Below are positions 1-8,680 of a stretch of DNA of 64,000 bases, in pieces; position 1 is the stretch's first letter; the number at the start of each line of letters is the position of its first letter. The translations under genes were made by a program, and so were the position numbers. The stretch comes from DASZVB01 sp036272055 (GTDB lineage: Bacteria; Myxococcota_A; Polyangia; Polyangiales; Polyangiaceae), in NCBI GenBank assembly GCA_036272055.1, contig DATAZL010000047.1, positions 1 to 64,000 on the forward strand, read 5' to 3'. The notes under the pieces were generated by a model that was given only the letters and a program-made list of their open reading frames with translations, searched no databases and was not told the origin of the DNA.

Positions 1-37
1 AGAGGGGACGAGGTTCTCTCTCGAGAGCTTCGATCGT

Positions 38-134
38 ATTCGCAGCCGGAGGCTCGGTCGAGGGGCTACGCAGCGCACCGGAGCGCGCTGCGGCTCCTGC
101 GGAGCCGCCCTCGACCGAGCCTCCGGCTGCGAAT
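38..134. repeat. Perfect 27-bp inverted repeat upstream of S23 gene
   Basis: Bases 38-64 are exactly complementary to bases 108-134, a 27-bp arm on each side of a 43-base loop. The loop itself holds smaller dyads (CGCAGCGC with GCGCTGCG, and CGGCTCC with GGAGCCG), so the whole block could fold into a branched, very stable structure. It ends about 20 bases before the ribosome binding site of the following gene. It is too long for an ordinary terminator or operator and could be a recombination or RNA-processing structure. Confidence 0.9.
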
Positions 135-166
135 GTCGAGGTGGGTCTCTCGAAAGGAGAATCCCG

Positions 167-502
167 ATGCTTCGTCTCTATCCCGTCATTCTGTCATTCG
201 TTGCGGACATCGCTGAGCTCGTGCCGCGCATTGCACACCACGATCCGGATCTCGCGCGACAGCTGCGCCGTTCGTCGGCGTCCGTAGTTTTGAACACCGC
301 TGAGGGCATGTATGCGCGTGGCCGGTCGCGCACGGCTTGCTACAACATCGCGCTTCGCGAAATGCGCGAGAGCTACGCGGCTCTCGAAGTAGCGGTCCTT
401 TTGCGGTATCTACCGCCGCTTCGAGCGGAGCTCGAGGGCGCATCGCAACACATCCTGGGTACCCTCTACCGGCTGTCCTTTCCGCGGCAGATTGCTCGCT
501 AG
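167..502 (+). CDS. Four-helix bundle protein, S23/IVP family
   Basis: This is a 111-residue protein of the S23 (23S rRNA intervening-sequence protein, TIGR02436-like) family. These small four-helix-bundle proteins are often encoded inside 23S rRNA intervening sequences or as free-standing genes, and they are related to the Avd protein of diversity-generating retroelements. Their biochemical role is poorly known. The family core is visible around residues 30-75: RRSSASVVLNTAEG, then RGRSRTACYNIALREMRES and ALEVAVLLRYL. The ATG at 167 follows a good ribosome site, AAGGAG at 154-159, with 7 bases of spacing. No rRNA or reverse transcriptase is nearby. The gene sits between a large inverted repeat and a 12-bp hairpin, and a decayed relative faces it on the other strand. 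Confidence 0.85.
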   Translation: MLRLYPVILSFVADIAELVPRIAHHDPDLARQLRRSSASVVLNTAEGMYARGRSRTACYNIALREMRESYAALEVAVLLRYLPPLRAELEGASQHILGTLYRLSFPRQIAR

Positions 503-509
503 ACGCCGT

Positions 510-544
510 GCGAGGCGCCGGAAAATCGCTTCCCGGCGCCTCGC
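510..544. terminator. 12-bp hairpin between tail-to-tail S23 genes
   Basis: GCGAGGCGCCGG (510-521) pairs perfectly with CCGGCGCCTCGC (533-544) around an 11-base A/T-richer loop. It lies just after the stop of the intact S23 gene and overlaps the remains of the reverse-strand copy. There is no clear T tract, so termination is inferred from position and stem strength only. Confidence 0.5.
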
Positions 545-749
545 GCTTCATCAGAAGCTGCGGCCGTCTGGAAGCGCGCCTGGCGATTCTTGCCGCGGCT
601 GTAGGCGCCCTCCGCCAGATTCAGAGCACCGAGATCAACGCGCGCTCCATCTGATCTCCGAGCGAAGAAGAACGCGCACGCAGCTTGGGCAGAGACGGAG
701 CAAGCAGCCGAACCAATTCGAGCACGACGGGGTAAATCTCGAGCGTCAT
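521..749 (-). pseudogene. Decayed second S23 four-helix bundle gene
   Basis: Reading from an ATG at 749, with AGGAG about 6 bases upstream, the minus strand encodes MTLEIYPVVLELVRLL and then GDQMERALISV. This matches the start of the intact neighbour (MLRLYPVILSFVADI). The frame then stops at 621. Shifting one base gives ALNLAEGAYSRGKNRQARF, the family core, which aligns with VVLNTAEGMYARGRSR in the intact gene. After that the similarity is lost within about 20 residues. I read this as one single-base deletion near 628-630 plus loss or replacement of the 3' half. The two genes are tail to tail. Bases 545-825 otherwise hold nothing I can identify; 750-825 looks like a plain upstream region. 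Confidence 0.7.
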
Positions 750-825
750 GAGGGACTCCTGGCTCCTGCTTTTGCTCCTCACAGGCACCAACCACGCCGC
801 GCACGGCAGGGCCGCCGACGGCGCG

Positions 826-1989
826 TCAAGTGCCGAGCAGCGCGCTCGCGTGGCGCGCTATGACGAGCTCCTCGTCGGTGGGGAGCACTCGAACGATGCA
901 GCGCGACGTGGCGTCACTGATCACAGCTTCGTTCCGCCGGTTCTTTTCGACGTCGAGGGCTAACCCCAGAAAGCCAAGGTCGTCGCATGCACGCGCACGG
1001 ACTTCTGCGGCGTGCTCGCCGATGCCGCCGGTGAAGACGAGGAGCTCGACGCCCCCGAGGACGGCTGCGAACGAGCCGATGGCTTTGCGCACGGCGTAGC
1101 CGAACAGATCGAGGGCGAGGCGGGCGCGGTCGTCGGTCGGTGCGCGCGCAATGAGCGTCTTGACGTCGGAGGCGCCGCCGACGGCGAGGAGCCCGGATTC
1201 GTGCTCGACGAGCTTCTCGAGCCGCTCCATCGAGTAACCGCGCTCCCGCGCGAGATAGAGCATCACGCCGGGGTCGAGGTCGCCGCTGCGGGTTCCCATC
1301 GGGACGCCCCCGGTCGGCGTGAAGCCCATGGTCGTGTCGACGGAGACGCCGTCCTTCACCGCGACGAGGCTCGAGCCGTTGCCGAGATGCGCGATGACGA
1401 TGCGCGATGGTCGGTCCTTGCCGAGCGCGGACACGATGTACTCGTACGACAGGCCGTGAAAGCCGTAACGGCGGACGCCGTCGCGGTCGAGAGCCTCGGG
1501 GAGCGGCAAGCGGCTCGCGACGGAGGGCATCGTGCGGTGAAACGCGGTGTCGAAGCACGCGACCTGGACGAGGCGGGGCGAGCGCTTTCGCACCGCTTCC
1601 ATCGCGGCGATGGCGCCGGGCATGTGGAGCGGCGCGATCGGCACGACGGATCGGAGCGCCGCGAGCAGCGCGTCGTCCACGACGGCGGGATCGGTGTGAG
1701 CCGGGCCACCGTGCACGACGCGGTGCCCGACGACATCGGGTTTCGGCACGCCCTTCGAGTCGAGGAGCTCGAACGCGACGTCGAGCGCCGCACCTGCATC
1801 GGCGAAGTGGCCAGCGCGCTCGACGTGCTCTTCGCCGGCCTTCAACGATGCGCGTCCCTGCGCGGTGCCGACGCCCTCGACGGCGCCGGTGACGACGCGG
1901 CGCTCTTCGCCAGCGCCGACCTCGAAGACGGCGAACTTGAGCGACGAGGAGCCGCCGTTCAGGCAGAGGACGGTGCGCTTCGTCTTCAT
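826..1989 (-). CDS. ackA: Acetate kinase
   Basis: Acetate kinase, 387 residues, the normal length. It makes ATP and acetate from acetyl phosphate and ADP in the cytoplasm. ASKHA-fold signatures are clear: LCLNGGSSSLKF at the N-terminus, HRVVHGG, CFDTAFHRTMP, HLGNGSS, GVPMGTRSGDLDP and FTGGIGEHA near the C-terminus. The ATG at 1989 overlaps the TGA of the upstream phosphoketolase gene (ATGA), so the two are translationally coupled. In-frame codons further upstream lie inside the phosphoketolase gene and were not used. The pairing makes its likely job the conversion of phosphoketolase-derived acetyl phosphate to acetate with ATP gain. Confidence 0.97.
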   Translation of the reverse strand: MKTKRTVLCLNGGSSSLKFAVFEVGAGEERRVVTGAVEGVGTAQGRASLKAGEEHVERAGHFADAGAALDVAFELLDSKGVPKPDVVGHRVVHGGPAHTDPAVVDDALLAALRSVVPIAPLHMPGAIAAMEAVRKRSPRLVQVACFDTAFHRTMPSVASRLPLPEALDRDGVRRYGFHGLSYEYIVSALGKDRPSRIVIAHLGNGSSLVAVKDGVSVDTTMGFTPTGGVPMGTRSGDLDPGVMLYLARERGYSMERLEKLVEHESGLLAVGGASDVKTLIARAPTDDRARLALDLFGYAVRKAIGSFAAVLGGVELLVFTGGIGEHAAEVRARACDDLGFLGLALDVEKNRRNEAVISDATSRCIVRVLPTDEELVIARHASALLGT

Positions 1990-4346
1990 GCGCTCTTCCA
2001 GACGAAATTCTGGATCTCCGGCATGTCCTCGAGGTACTCGCGCACGTAGACCCGGTGGCGCTTCAAAGTCTCGTCGCATTCGTCGATGAGAAGCTGGCCG
2101 TTCTCGGGCGGCCGCGGGCTACGCCGGACGGCCTCCGCCGCGAGGTGGAACCGGCTCGTCTGGTTCAACACGACCATGTCGAACGGCGTCGTGGTCGTTC
2201 CCTCTTCCCGGTAGCCGCGGACGTGGAAGCGCGATGCGTGCGGCCGCCCGTGTAGAACCTGGTGAAGCGCGCCGGCGTACCCGTGAAACGCGAAGACGAC
2301 CGGAGCGTGCTCGGTGAAGAGCGACGCGAACTTCTCGTCCGGCATTCCGTGAGGATGCTCCTCGGGCGACGCGACCGACATGAGATCGACGACGTTGACG
2401 ACGCGCACGCGAAACCCCGGCGCTCTCTCGCGCAGGAACGCCGCTGCGGCGAGCGTCTCGAGCGTCGCCACGTCCCCGGCGCACGCGAGCACCACGTCGG
2501 GATCGCCGCCGCCGTCGTTCGTCGCGAACTCCCACACCGACGCGCCGCGCGCGCAATGCGCCTTCGCCGCCTCGAGGTCGAGCCACTGGAGCTCGGGTTG
2601 CTTGTCGATGATGATGAGGTTCACGTAGTTCTTGCTCTTCAGGCAGTGCTCCGCGACGGAGAGCAGGCAGTTGCCGTCCGGCGGCAGATAGATGCGCGCG
2701 ACGGTGCCCTTCTTGGAGAGGACCGTGTCCATGAAGCCAGGGCCCTGGTGGCTGAAGCCGTTGTGATCGTTGCGCCAGCACGTCGAGGTGAGGAGGATGT
2801 TCAGGGACGGAACCGGAGCGCGCCAGTCGAGCGCGGCCGTCGCCTCGAGCCACTTCGCGTGCTGGGTCGTCATCGAGGCGACGATGAGCGCGAACGCTTC
2901 GTACGTCGCGAAGAGACCGTGACGGCCGGTGAGCACGTAGCCCTCGAGCCATCCCTCGCAATCGTGTTCGCTCAGCACCTCCATCACGCGGCCGTACGGT
3001 GAGACGTGATCGTCTTCCGCGGTGACGCGTTCCACGAGACATCGCTTCTCGGTCTCGAAGACCGCGCCGAGACGGTTCGAGTTCGTCTCGTCGGGGCAGA
3101 AGAGCCGGAACGACGTGGGATTCGCGCGATACACGTCGCGCAGGAGCTCGCCGAGGCAGCGGGTGGACTCGTGCTTCTGGGTACCCGGCGTCGTCACTTT
3201 CAGCGCGTAGCGTTCGATGCTCGGCAGCTCGAGCGGGCGCGAGATCTTCCCGCCGTTGGCGTGAGGGCTCGCCCCGAGCCGTCGTTCTCCCGCCGGCGCG
3301 AGCGAAGAGAGCTCGGGCCTGAGCGCGCCTTTGTCGTCGAAGAGCTCTTCGGGGCGATAGCTCTTCATCCACGTTTCGAGCATCTTCAGGTGTGCGGGGT
3401 TCGTGCGCACCTCGGAGAGCGGCACCTGGTGCGCGCGGAACGTTCCTTCGACGCGGACGCCGTCGACCTCGTGCGGCCCAGTCCAGCCCTTCGGCGTGCG
3501 CAGGACGATGACCGGCCAGCGCGGACGCGTCGTGACGCCATCGCTCTTCGCCGTGCGAATGATGCCGTCGATGGTGTCGAGGCATTCGTCGAGCGTCGCA
3601 GCGAACGCGTCGTGTACCGTCATCGGATCGTCGCCCCCGACGAAGCGCGGCACGTAACCGTGTCCCTCGAGGAGCCTTCGCACGTCCTCTTCCGACGCAC
3701 GGCCGAGCACGGTGGGTCCTGAGATCTTGTACCCGTTCAGATGCAGGATCGGCAGCACCGCGCCGTCGCGCACCGGGTTCAGGAAGCTGATGCTCTTCCA
3801 CGAGCCCTCGAGCGGCCCAGTCTCGGCCTCCCCGTCGCCGACGACGGCGACCACGACGAGGCCGGGGTTGTCGAACGCCGCGCCGAACGCGTGCGTGAGC
3901 ACGTATCCGAGCTCGCCACCCTCGTGGATCGACCCTGGTGTCGGCGGTCCGACGTGGCTCGGGATCCCGCCCGGCGTGGAGAACTGACGAAACAGAGCCG
4001 TCAAACCCGAGACGTCGCGCGACACATGCGGGTAGATCTCCGAGTACGTCCCCTCGAGATACGTATTGGCCACGATGGCAGGTCCGCCGTGTCCAGGTCC
4101 GACCAGCAGCAGCATCTGCGCGTCCCGCGCACGGATTGCGCGATTCAGATGCGCGTAGATCAGATTGAGTCCCGGCGACGTTCCCCAGTGTCCGAGGAGC
4201 CGGGGCTTGATGTGCTCGGCCCTGAGCGGCTCCCGCAGCAGCGGGTTCTCCTTCAGGTAGATCTGCCCGACGGTCAGGAAGTTCGCTGCACGGAAATACG
4301 CATCGAGTCGTGAGCGCTCGTCGCTCGACAAAGTCTCTTGGGGCAT
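1986..4346 (-). CDS. xfp: Phosphoketolase (Xfp)
   Basis: Thiamine-diphosphate phosphoketolase, 786 residues, typical of the family. It splits xylulose 5-phosphate and/or fructose 6-phosphate with phosphate, giving acetyl phosphate and glyceraldehyde 3-phosphate or erythrose 4-phosphate. Visible signatures are GHWGTSPGLNLIYAHLNR near residue 55, GPGHGGP, THAFGAAFDNPGL and the diphosphate-binding VVGDGEAETGP in the N-terminal half, with HGLFATYEAF and the C-terminal domain ending near the acetate kinase start. The ATG at 4346 gives the conserved N-terminus. Substrate choice between the two sugars cannot be settled by eye. It is the first gene of a two-gene operon with ackA, a complete phosphoketolase shunt to acetate. 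Confidence 0.96.
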   Translation of the reverse strand: MPQETLSSDERSRLDAYFRAANFLTVGQIYLKENPLLREPLRAEHIKPRLLGHWGTSPGLNLIYAHLNRAIRARDAQMLLLVGPGHGGPAIVANTYLEGTYSEIYPHVSRDVSGLTALFRQFSTPGGIPSHVGPPTPGSIHEGGELGYVLTHAFGAAFDNPGLVVVAVVGDGEAETGPLEGSWKSISFLNPVRDGAVLPILHLNGYKISGPTVLGRASEEDVRRLLEGHGYVPRFVGGDDPMTVHDAFAATLDECLDTIDGIIRTAKSDGVTTRPRWPVIVLRTPKGWTGPHEVDGVRVEGTFRAHQVPLSEVRTNPAHLKMLETWMKSYRPEELFDDKGALRPELSSLAPAGERRLGASPHANGGKISRPLELPSIERYALKVTTPGTQKHESTRCLGELLRDVYRANPTSFRLFCPDETNSNRLGAVFETEKRCLVERVTAEDDHVSPYGRVMEVLSEHDCEGWLEGYVLTGRHGLFATYEAFALIVASMTTQHAKWLEATAALDWRAPVPSLNILLTSTCWRNDHNGFSHQGPGFMDTVLSKKGTVARIYLPPDGNCLLSVAEHCLKSKNYVNLIIIDKQPELQWLDLEAAKAHCARGASVWEFATNDGGGDPDVVLACAGDVATLETLAAAAFLRERAPGFRVRVVNVVDLMSVASPEEHPHGMPDEKFASLFTEHAPVVFAFHGYAGALHQVLHGRPHASRFHVRGYREEGTTTTPFDMVVLNQTSRFHLAAEAVRRSPRPPENGQLLIDECDETLKRHRVYVREYLEDMPEIQNFVWKSA

Positions 4347-4461
4347 CGTGACCTCCGCGCTCCGGCTAGCAAAGAGCGCGCCCGCATGGACGCGCCGCGC
4401 CGTAGCCCCACCGTTGTCGTACGAAGGGGGCGTCCGGGCAAGGGACCCCGTCGCGCTCGGC

Positions 4462-6141
4462 CTACGCGCCGCGCGCGATGACGTTCAGACGTCGCGTGCT
4501 CGACTCGGTCTTCGGAAGCGCCGTCACCACCGCGGGTGTCTGCGCCGGCTCGGGAGGCGGAGCCGGCTTGGGGTACTTCGGCGCGAGCTTGCGCCACGTC
4601 TTGATGAGCCCCGACTTCCACGCGACGTAACCGGCGGGGCCCTGGATCGTCGAGAAGTCCATGTGCCGCAGGTGATCTTGCGCGCGCTTCGCGAAGTAGG
4701 CGATGCGGAGCAGATCGTTCAGCACCGGGTACTCGGGCTGGGGCGTTGCGGTCGCCTGCACGCGCTCGAGGAGCTTGTCGAAGAGCCAGCGCGGCGGCTG
4801 CCAGATCGTGACCAGGTAGAGGAGCATGTTCGCCCATTTGGGCGGGATGTTCCTGTAATTGGCGGAGATCGCGTCGAGGTCGATCCCCTGCTCCTTCATC
4901 ATCCGATCCATCTCGGTGTTCGGGATGACCTTGAGCGAGAAGACGTTCAGCGTGAAGGGACGCGCGAGCTCGTAGAGGAGATTCAGCGTCGCGAGGACGT
5001 CTTCACGGGTCTCGATCGGGTTGTCGGTGATGATGTCGTAGGCGGGAGGGATGTGATACTTCGGCGCGAACGGCGCGAGCACCGCCGCCGCCTCGCGGAT
5101 CTTCTTCGGAGGCGTGGGGCGCTTGTAGAAGTCGAGGATGCGCTCGCTGCCGGTCTGGATGCCCATGCGGATGCGGTTCATCCCGGCCCAGGTGAGGACC
5201 TCGAGCTTCTCTTTCTTCACGTAGTTCGGGATGACGCCGTACACGGCGAAGGGGAGGTTCACGTCGCGGTGCCAGAGCTCGGCGAAGTGCACCAGATCCT
5301 TGTAAGGGATCGCCATGAAGCTATCGTCGTGGAAGCTCACCTGTGACAGGTGCGGGTGCTTCTCGAGCGCGCTCTTGATCTCGTCGACGCAGTACTTCGC
5401 GCTCGGGTGACGGAGCTTCTTGTACGCGCGGTCGTTCGCGATGAACTTCGTGTTGCCGCAGTACGTGCAGTGGAGCGGGCATCCGATCGACCAGATCGCG
5501 TTGTAGCCGAGCCCGTTCGTCTGCAGATAGTCGACGACCTTCGCGGGGACGAAGCCGTTGCCCTTCTTGTAGATCCACTCGCGCTCGCCGTACTTCGGGA
5601 ACGGTAGCGTCTCCATCTCCGCGCCAGACATGAGCGGCAGGAAGGGGTTCTGGGTCACCTTGCCGTTCGGCTGCCTGAACCAGAAATTCTTGATGTGCGA
5701 GAAGTCCTTGCCCGTCTTCAGGCAGTCGAGGAGCTCCTCGAACGCGAACTCACCCTCGCCGGTGCAGATCGCGTCCACGTCGGCGAGGATCGCGTCCTCG
5801 GGGTGGATGATGGGATGGATGCCGCCCCACACCTGGTACGTCTTCTTCGAGAGCTGACGAACGCGCTTCGCGATCGCGCGCGTCATCTCGGAATAGCCGG
5901 TCATGCTCGAGTACCCGACGACGTCGGCGTCGGCGAGGCCACGCGCCACCTCGTCGATCGCGCTGTCGTCGAACTCCGCCGCGCCGCCGAGGCTACCGCG
6001 CACGAACTTCAATCCACCGAAGTGGTTCGTCGAGACGAAGTAAGAGCGGGTGTCGGGGTTGAGACGCTCGGTGAACGCGGCGATCTTCCGGAAGCCGCAG
6101 GACATGATCCCGTCTTCCAGACACACCATTCGGATCTTCAT
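4462..6141 (-). CDS. B12-binding domain radical SAM protein
   Basis: A 559-residue radical SAM protein. Residues about 1-160 look like a cobalamin-binding (Rossmann) domain, with DADVVGYSSMTG and VWGGIHPIIHPE and the CTGEGEFAF element common in this class. The Fe-S cluster motif CPLHCTYC lies at residues 221-228 (Cys221, Cys225, Cys228), followed by the usual VSFHDDSF, GIQTGSERILDFYKR and DIITDNPIET elements of the radical SAM barrel. The substrate is unknown. The family includes methyltransferases and ring-forming enzymes. The C-terminus is Pro/Ala-rich and probably flexible. The gene lies 112 bases downstream of a YfhO-like membrane protein on the same strand, so the two may be co-transcribed. 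Confidence 0.88.
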   Translation of the reverse strand: MKIRMVCLEDGIMSCGFRKIAAFTERLNPDTRSYFVSTNHFGGLKFVRGSLGGAAEFDDSAIDEVARGLADADVVGYSSMTGYSEMTRAIAKRVRQLSKKTYQVWGGIHPIIHPEDAILADVDAICTGEGEFAFEELLDCLKTGKDFSHIKNFWFRQPNGKVTQNPFLPLMSGAEMETLPFPKYGEREWIYKKGNGFVPAKVVDYLQTNGLGYNAIWSIGCPLHCTYCGNTKFIANDRAYKKLRHPSAKYCVDEIKSALEKHPHLSQVSFHDDSFMAIPYKDLVHFAELWHRDVNLPFAVYGVIPNYVKKEKLEVLTWAGMNRIRMGIQTGSERILDFYKRPTPPKKIREAAAVLAPFAPKYHIPPAYDIITDNPIETREDVLATLNLLYELARPFTLNVFSLKVIPNTEMDRMMKEQGIDLDAISANYRNIPPKWANMLLYLVTIWQPPRWLFDKLLERVQATATPQPEYPVLNDLLRIAYFAKRAQDHLRHMDFSTIQGPAGYVAWKSGLIKTWRKLAPKYPKPAPPPEPAQTPAVVTALPKTESSTRRLNVIARGA

Positions 6142-6253
6142 GCGATGAGGCTTTCGGTTCCCAAGAAAGGTCCGGAGTCGCCGCGCGCAGCGAGGAGCTC
6201 GCGGCGCCAGGGGGGCCCGGATTCATAGCATCGGTCAGCGGGTCCGGGCGCGT

Positions 6254-8467
6254 TCACGCATTTGACGCGCTGCGCCGCCACATGGCTACCAGGCAGATGC
6301 CGGCCAACCCCACACAGGTCAGGAGCAGACCGAGCCGGAACGACGCCGGACGGTACTCGAAGGTCACCTGGTGACGACCCTGGTCGAGCTCGACGCCGCG
6401 CAGCACGTAGTCCGCCGTCATCCAGGGCGTGGCGTGTCCGTCGACGGTCGCCTCCCAGCCGGGATAGGCCGACTCCGACGCGACGAAGATCCCGGGGCGT
6501 GACAGCTCGACGTCCCAGGTCGCCTTGGTGCTGGACGTGCGGTGCATCGCGAGAGGAGGCGTCGCGCGCGGCGTCTCGGCGGACGGTGACGGATAGTCGA
6601 GCTTCGTCGGTTCCTCGAGCACGACCTCGCGGTGCGGATCGAAGTGCGCGCCCACCGTGTACTCGAGTGCCTTCCGCGCCGTCGGGACCTTCCGCACGGC
6701 GTAGTTCACCCAGGCGCTCCCCATGCGCATCGGGTTCACCATGAACGAGTCCGTCTCCGAGCGCGCGGCCTCGACGAAGCCGCGCGAACGAAGCTGCTCG
6801 ACGGCCGCGGGCGGCGCCACGACGAGCTCGACATTCATCGCGTCGAGGTAACCCTTCGCGCGACGGACGGCGTCCCAGTCGATGCGGCCGAAGAGCGAGA
6901 TGTAACCGAGCTCTGCCACGACGTTGCGATGCCGAGACGGCAAGAAGCTCTGCTCGACGCCGAGCGGGCTCGGCACCCGGTCGGTCACCTCGTAGCCGTA
7001 GAGCACGTCGTCGGGCGACAGCGCACGCCCGGTGAGCGGGTGATTGTCGGCCTCGAAGCGCGCTGCCCGGCCCGTCTCGGTCGGAGGGCGGAAGAGCGAC
7101 GGGCGCGCGCCGAACGGAAACGCGAAGAACTGCGCGAACACGGTGAGGCTCGCGGCCGCCATCCACGCCGCGGCGGGGATCGTCATTCGACGCGCGAGGA
7201 GCGCGAGTGCCGCGAGGCTCGAGACGCCCACGACGCCGGCCATCGCCGCCGAGCCGTTCTGCACGCTGAGCGACAGGCCCTTCGTGAGCGCGCTCGGCGC
7301 GCCGTGCGTGGCCCAGCTCCAGCCGACGACGTAGAAGGCGGCGAACAGCGCGGCGCTCGCGACGAGCCCGATGACGCGCCGTCGCGAAGCGCGGCTATTT
7401 TCCGCGGGCGCGACGATCCCGTCGGCGCCGAGCGCGGCGAGCCACGCGAAGTAAAACGTCACCAGGTATACCCAGACCAGCGGAAACCGGATGAAGCTGA
7501 ACCCCGGGACGAGTCGCAGGATCTTCCATCCGCCGTTGCCGATGAGCAGCGCGAAGAAGAAGCCGATTGCCGCCGGCAAGCTACGCCGCGCGAAGAGCCC
7601 GACGAGCATGAAGCCGATGAGCCCCGGCACCATGTGCACGAGCGCGCCGGTACCGACCTCCGCCGGGAACGCGAACGTCCCTGTCGGCGCCATGTGCTCC
7701 CTGTTCGAGAGACGTCCGAGCTCACCGAGCGGCACGAGCTGTACCGCGGCGCCGAGTACGCCGAGGATGAACGCCGCGCCGATCTTCGGAAGCGTCTTCC
7801 ACGGCGGTTCCGTCCATCGTCCGGAGCGCCAGCACACGAGCGCGTGGACGGTGAGGAGCACCGCCTCGTCCATCGCGAACTCCGGATAGCCGCACGTGAT
7901 CTGCAAGGTGACGACGAGCGCGAGCGCGACGAACGCGCGCCGGTTTCCGAGCCCAGCGCGCTCCGCGAACGCGAACACCCACGGTACCCACGCCATGTGC
8001 CCGATGCGCGGCGGGTGATAATTCGACGACAGCACCGGCACCGAGAAGATCCACATCGCGACGCCGACGAACGCCGCGACGTGGTTGAGCTTCTCCGTGC
8101 GGAGGAAATAGAACATCGCCCACGCCGCGAGGACGTAGTGAAAGACGAGATACGTCCAGTGCGCCGTCACGCGCGGCAGCAGACCGAAGAACAGGATCGT
8201 CGGCGGGTAAAACACCGACGGCTGTCCGGTCGCGAGAAACGGAAGCCCGCCGAACTCGTACGGGTTCCAGAGCGGGAGCTCTCCGTGAAGGAGCGAGTGC
8301 GCGCCGAACCAGAATCGCGGAAGAAAATAACTCTCGAGATCGAAGCTCGACCACAGACTCGGCCGCCCGAGGTCCACGAGCTCCGCGCGGATGAAGACCA
8401 GGAAGTAGGCCGCGAGCAGCCCCAGAAAGAAGAGCGCGGGCAGGAGGGCGGCGGGCTTTCGGCGCAT
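6254..8467 (-). CDS. YfhO-like multi-pass membrane protein
   Basis: A 737-residue integral membrane protein. The ATG at 8467 is followed at once by a transmembrane helix (LLPALFFLGLLAAYFLVF) and then an extracytoplasmic loop with LPLWNPYEFGGLPFLATGQ, a pattern typical of YfhO and related GT-C-fold proteins. About a dozen hydrophobic helices run to residue ~440, then a large soluble domain (about 450-700) and a final helix (RLGLLLTCVGLAGICLVAMW). YfhO proteins are thought to transfer sugars to cell-surface polymers, but the role here is inferred. The open frame runs upstream to about 9016, but that part overlaps the divergent tolC gene and is Arg-rich, so I rejected it. No clean ribosome site is visible at 8467. 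Confidence 0.85.
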   Translation of the reverse strand: MRRKPAALLPALFFLGLLAAYFLVFIRAELVDLGRPSLWSSFDLESYFLPRFWFGAHSLLHGELPLWNPYEFGGLPFLATGQPSVFYPPTILFFGLLPRVTAHWTYLVFHYVLAAWAMFYFLRTEKLNHVAAFVGVAMWIFSVPVLSSNYHPPRIGHMAWVPWVFAFAERAGLGNRRAFVALALVVTLQITCGYPEFAMDEAVLLTVHALVCWRSGRWTEPPWKTLPKIGAAFILGVLGAAVQLVPLGELGRLSNREHMAPTGTFAFPAEVGTGALVHMVPGLIGFMLVGLFARRSLPAAIGFFFALLIGNGGWKILRLVPGFSFIRFPLVWVYLVTFYFAWLAALGADGIVAPAENSRASRRRVIGLVASAALFAAFYVVGWSWATHGAPSALTKGLSLSVQNGSAAMAGVVGVSSLAALALLARRMTIPAAAWMAAASLTVFAQFFAFPFGARPSLFRPPTETGRAARFEADNHPLTGRALSPDDVLYGYEVTDRVPSPLGVEQSFLPSRHRNVVAELGYISLFGRIDWDAVRRAKGYLDAMNVELVVAPPAAVEQLRSRGFVEAARSETDSFMVNPMRMGSAWVNYAVRKVPTARKALEYTVGAHFDPHREVVLEEPTKLDYPSPSAETPRATPPLAMHRTSSTKATWDVELSRPGIFVASESAYPGWEATVDGHATPWMTADYVLRGVELDQGRHQVTFEYRPASFRLGLLLTCVGLAGICLVAMWRRSASNA

Positions 8468-8529
8468 CCGGAGGCCGGGACGGTATCTCAGCCCAGGCCC
8501 TACCCACGTCGGATCAGGAGGACGGGCTT

Positions 8530-8547
8530 CCTGGGAGTTCTCCCAGG
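8530..8547. promoter_or_regulatory. Small perfect palindrome in divergent intergenic
   Basis: CCTGGGA and TCCCAGG form a 7-bp perfect dyad with a GTTC loop between the divergent yfhO-like and tolC genes. It could be an operator or a 5' leader hairpin. No regulator for this pair is encoded next to it, so the role is open. Confidence 0.35.
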
Positions 8548-8680
8548 GCGGAAAATTCCGTCGGCGGCACGATCTGGACGGCTTTTCCCGGCTCCAGAAA
8601 CCCTCAATCTCCATGTTTTTTAATCTGGAACGGTAGGGCCGGCCCGGAGCCCGACGTCCAAGCGTGTTCTCGTAGCCTGC

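Noticed and set aside
499..804. Minus-strand open frame of 101 codons as an intact gene
   Set aside because: Only its middle resembles the S23 family, and the matching N-terminus is in another frame. It is better read as a pseudogene.
1012..2049. Long plus-strand open frame of 345 codons opposite acetate kinase
   Set aside because: It is a shadow of a GC-rich gene; the minus strand has clear acetate kinase motifs and this frame has Arg/Asp/Ala-rich nonsense composition. The same holds for long opposite-strand frames across the window.
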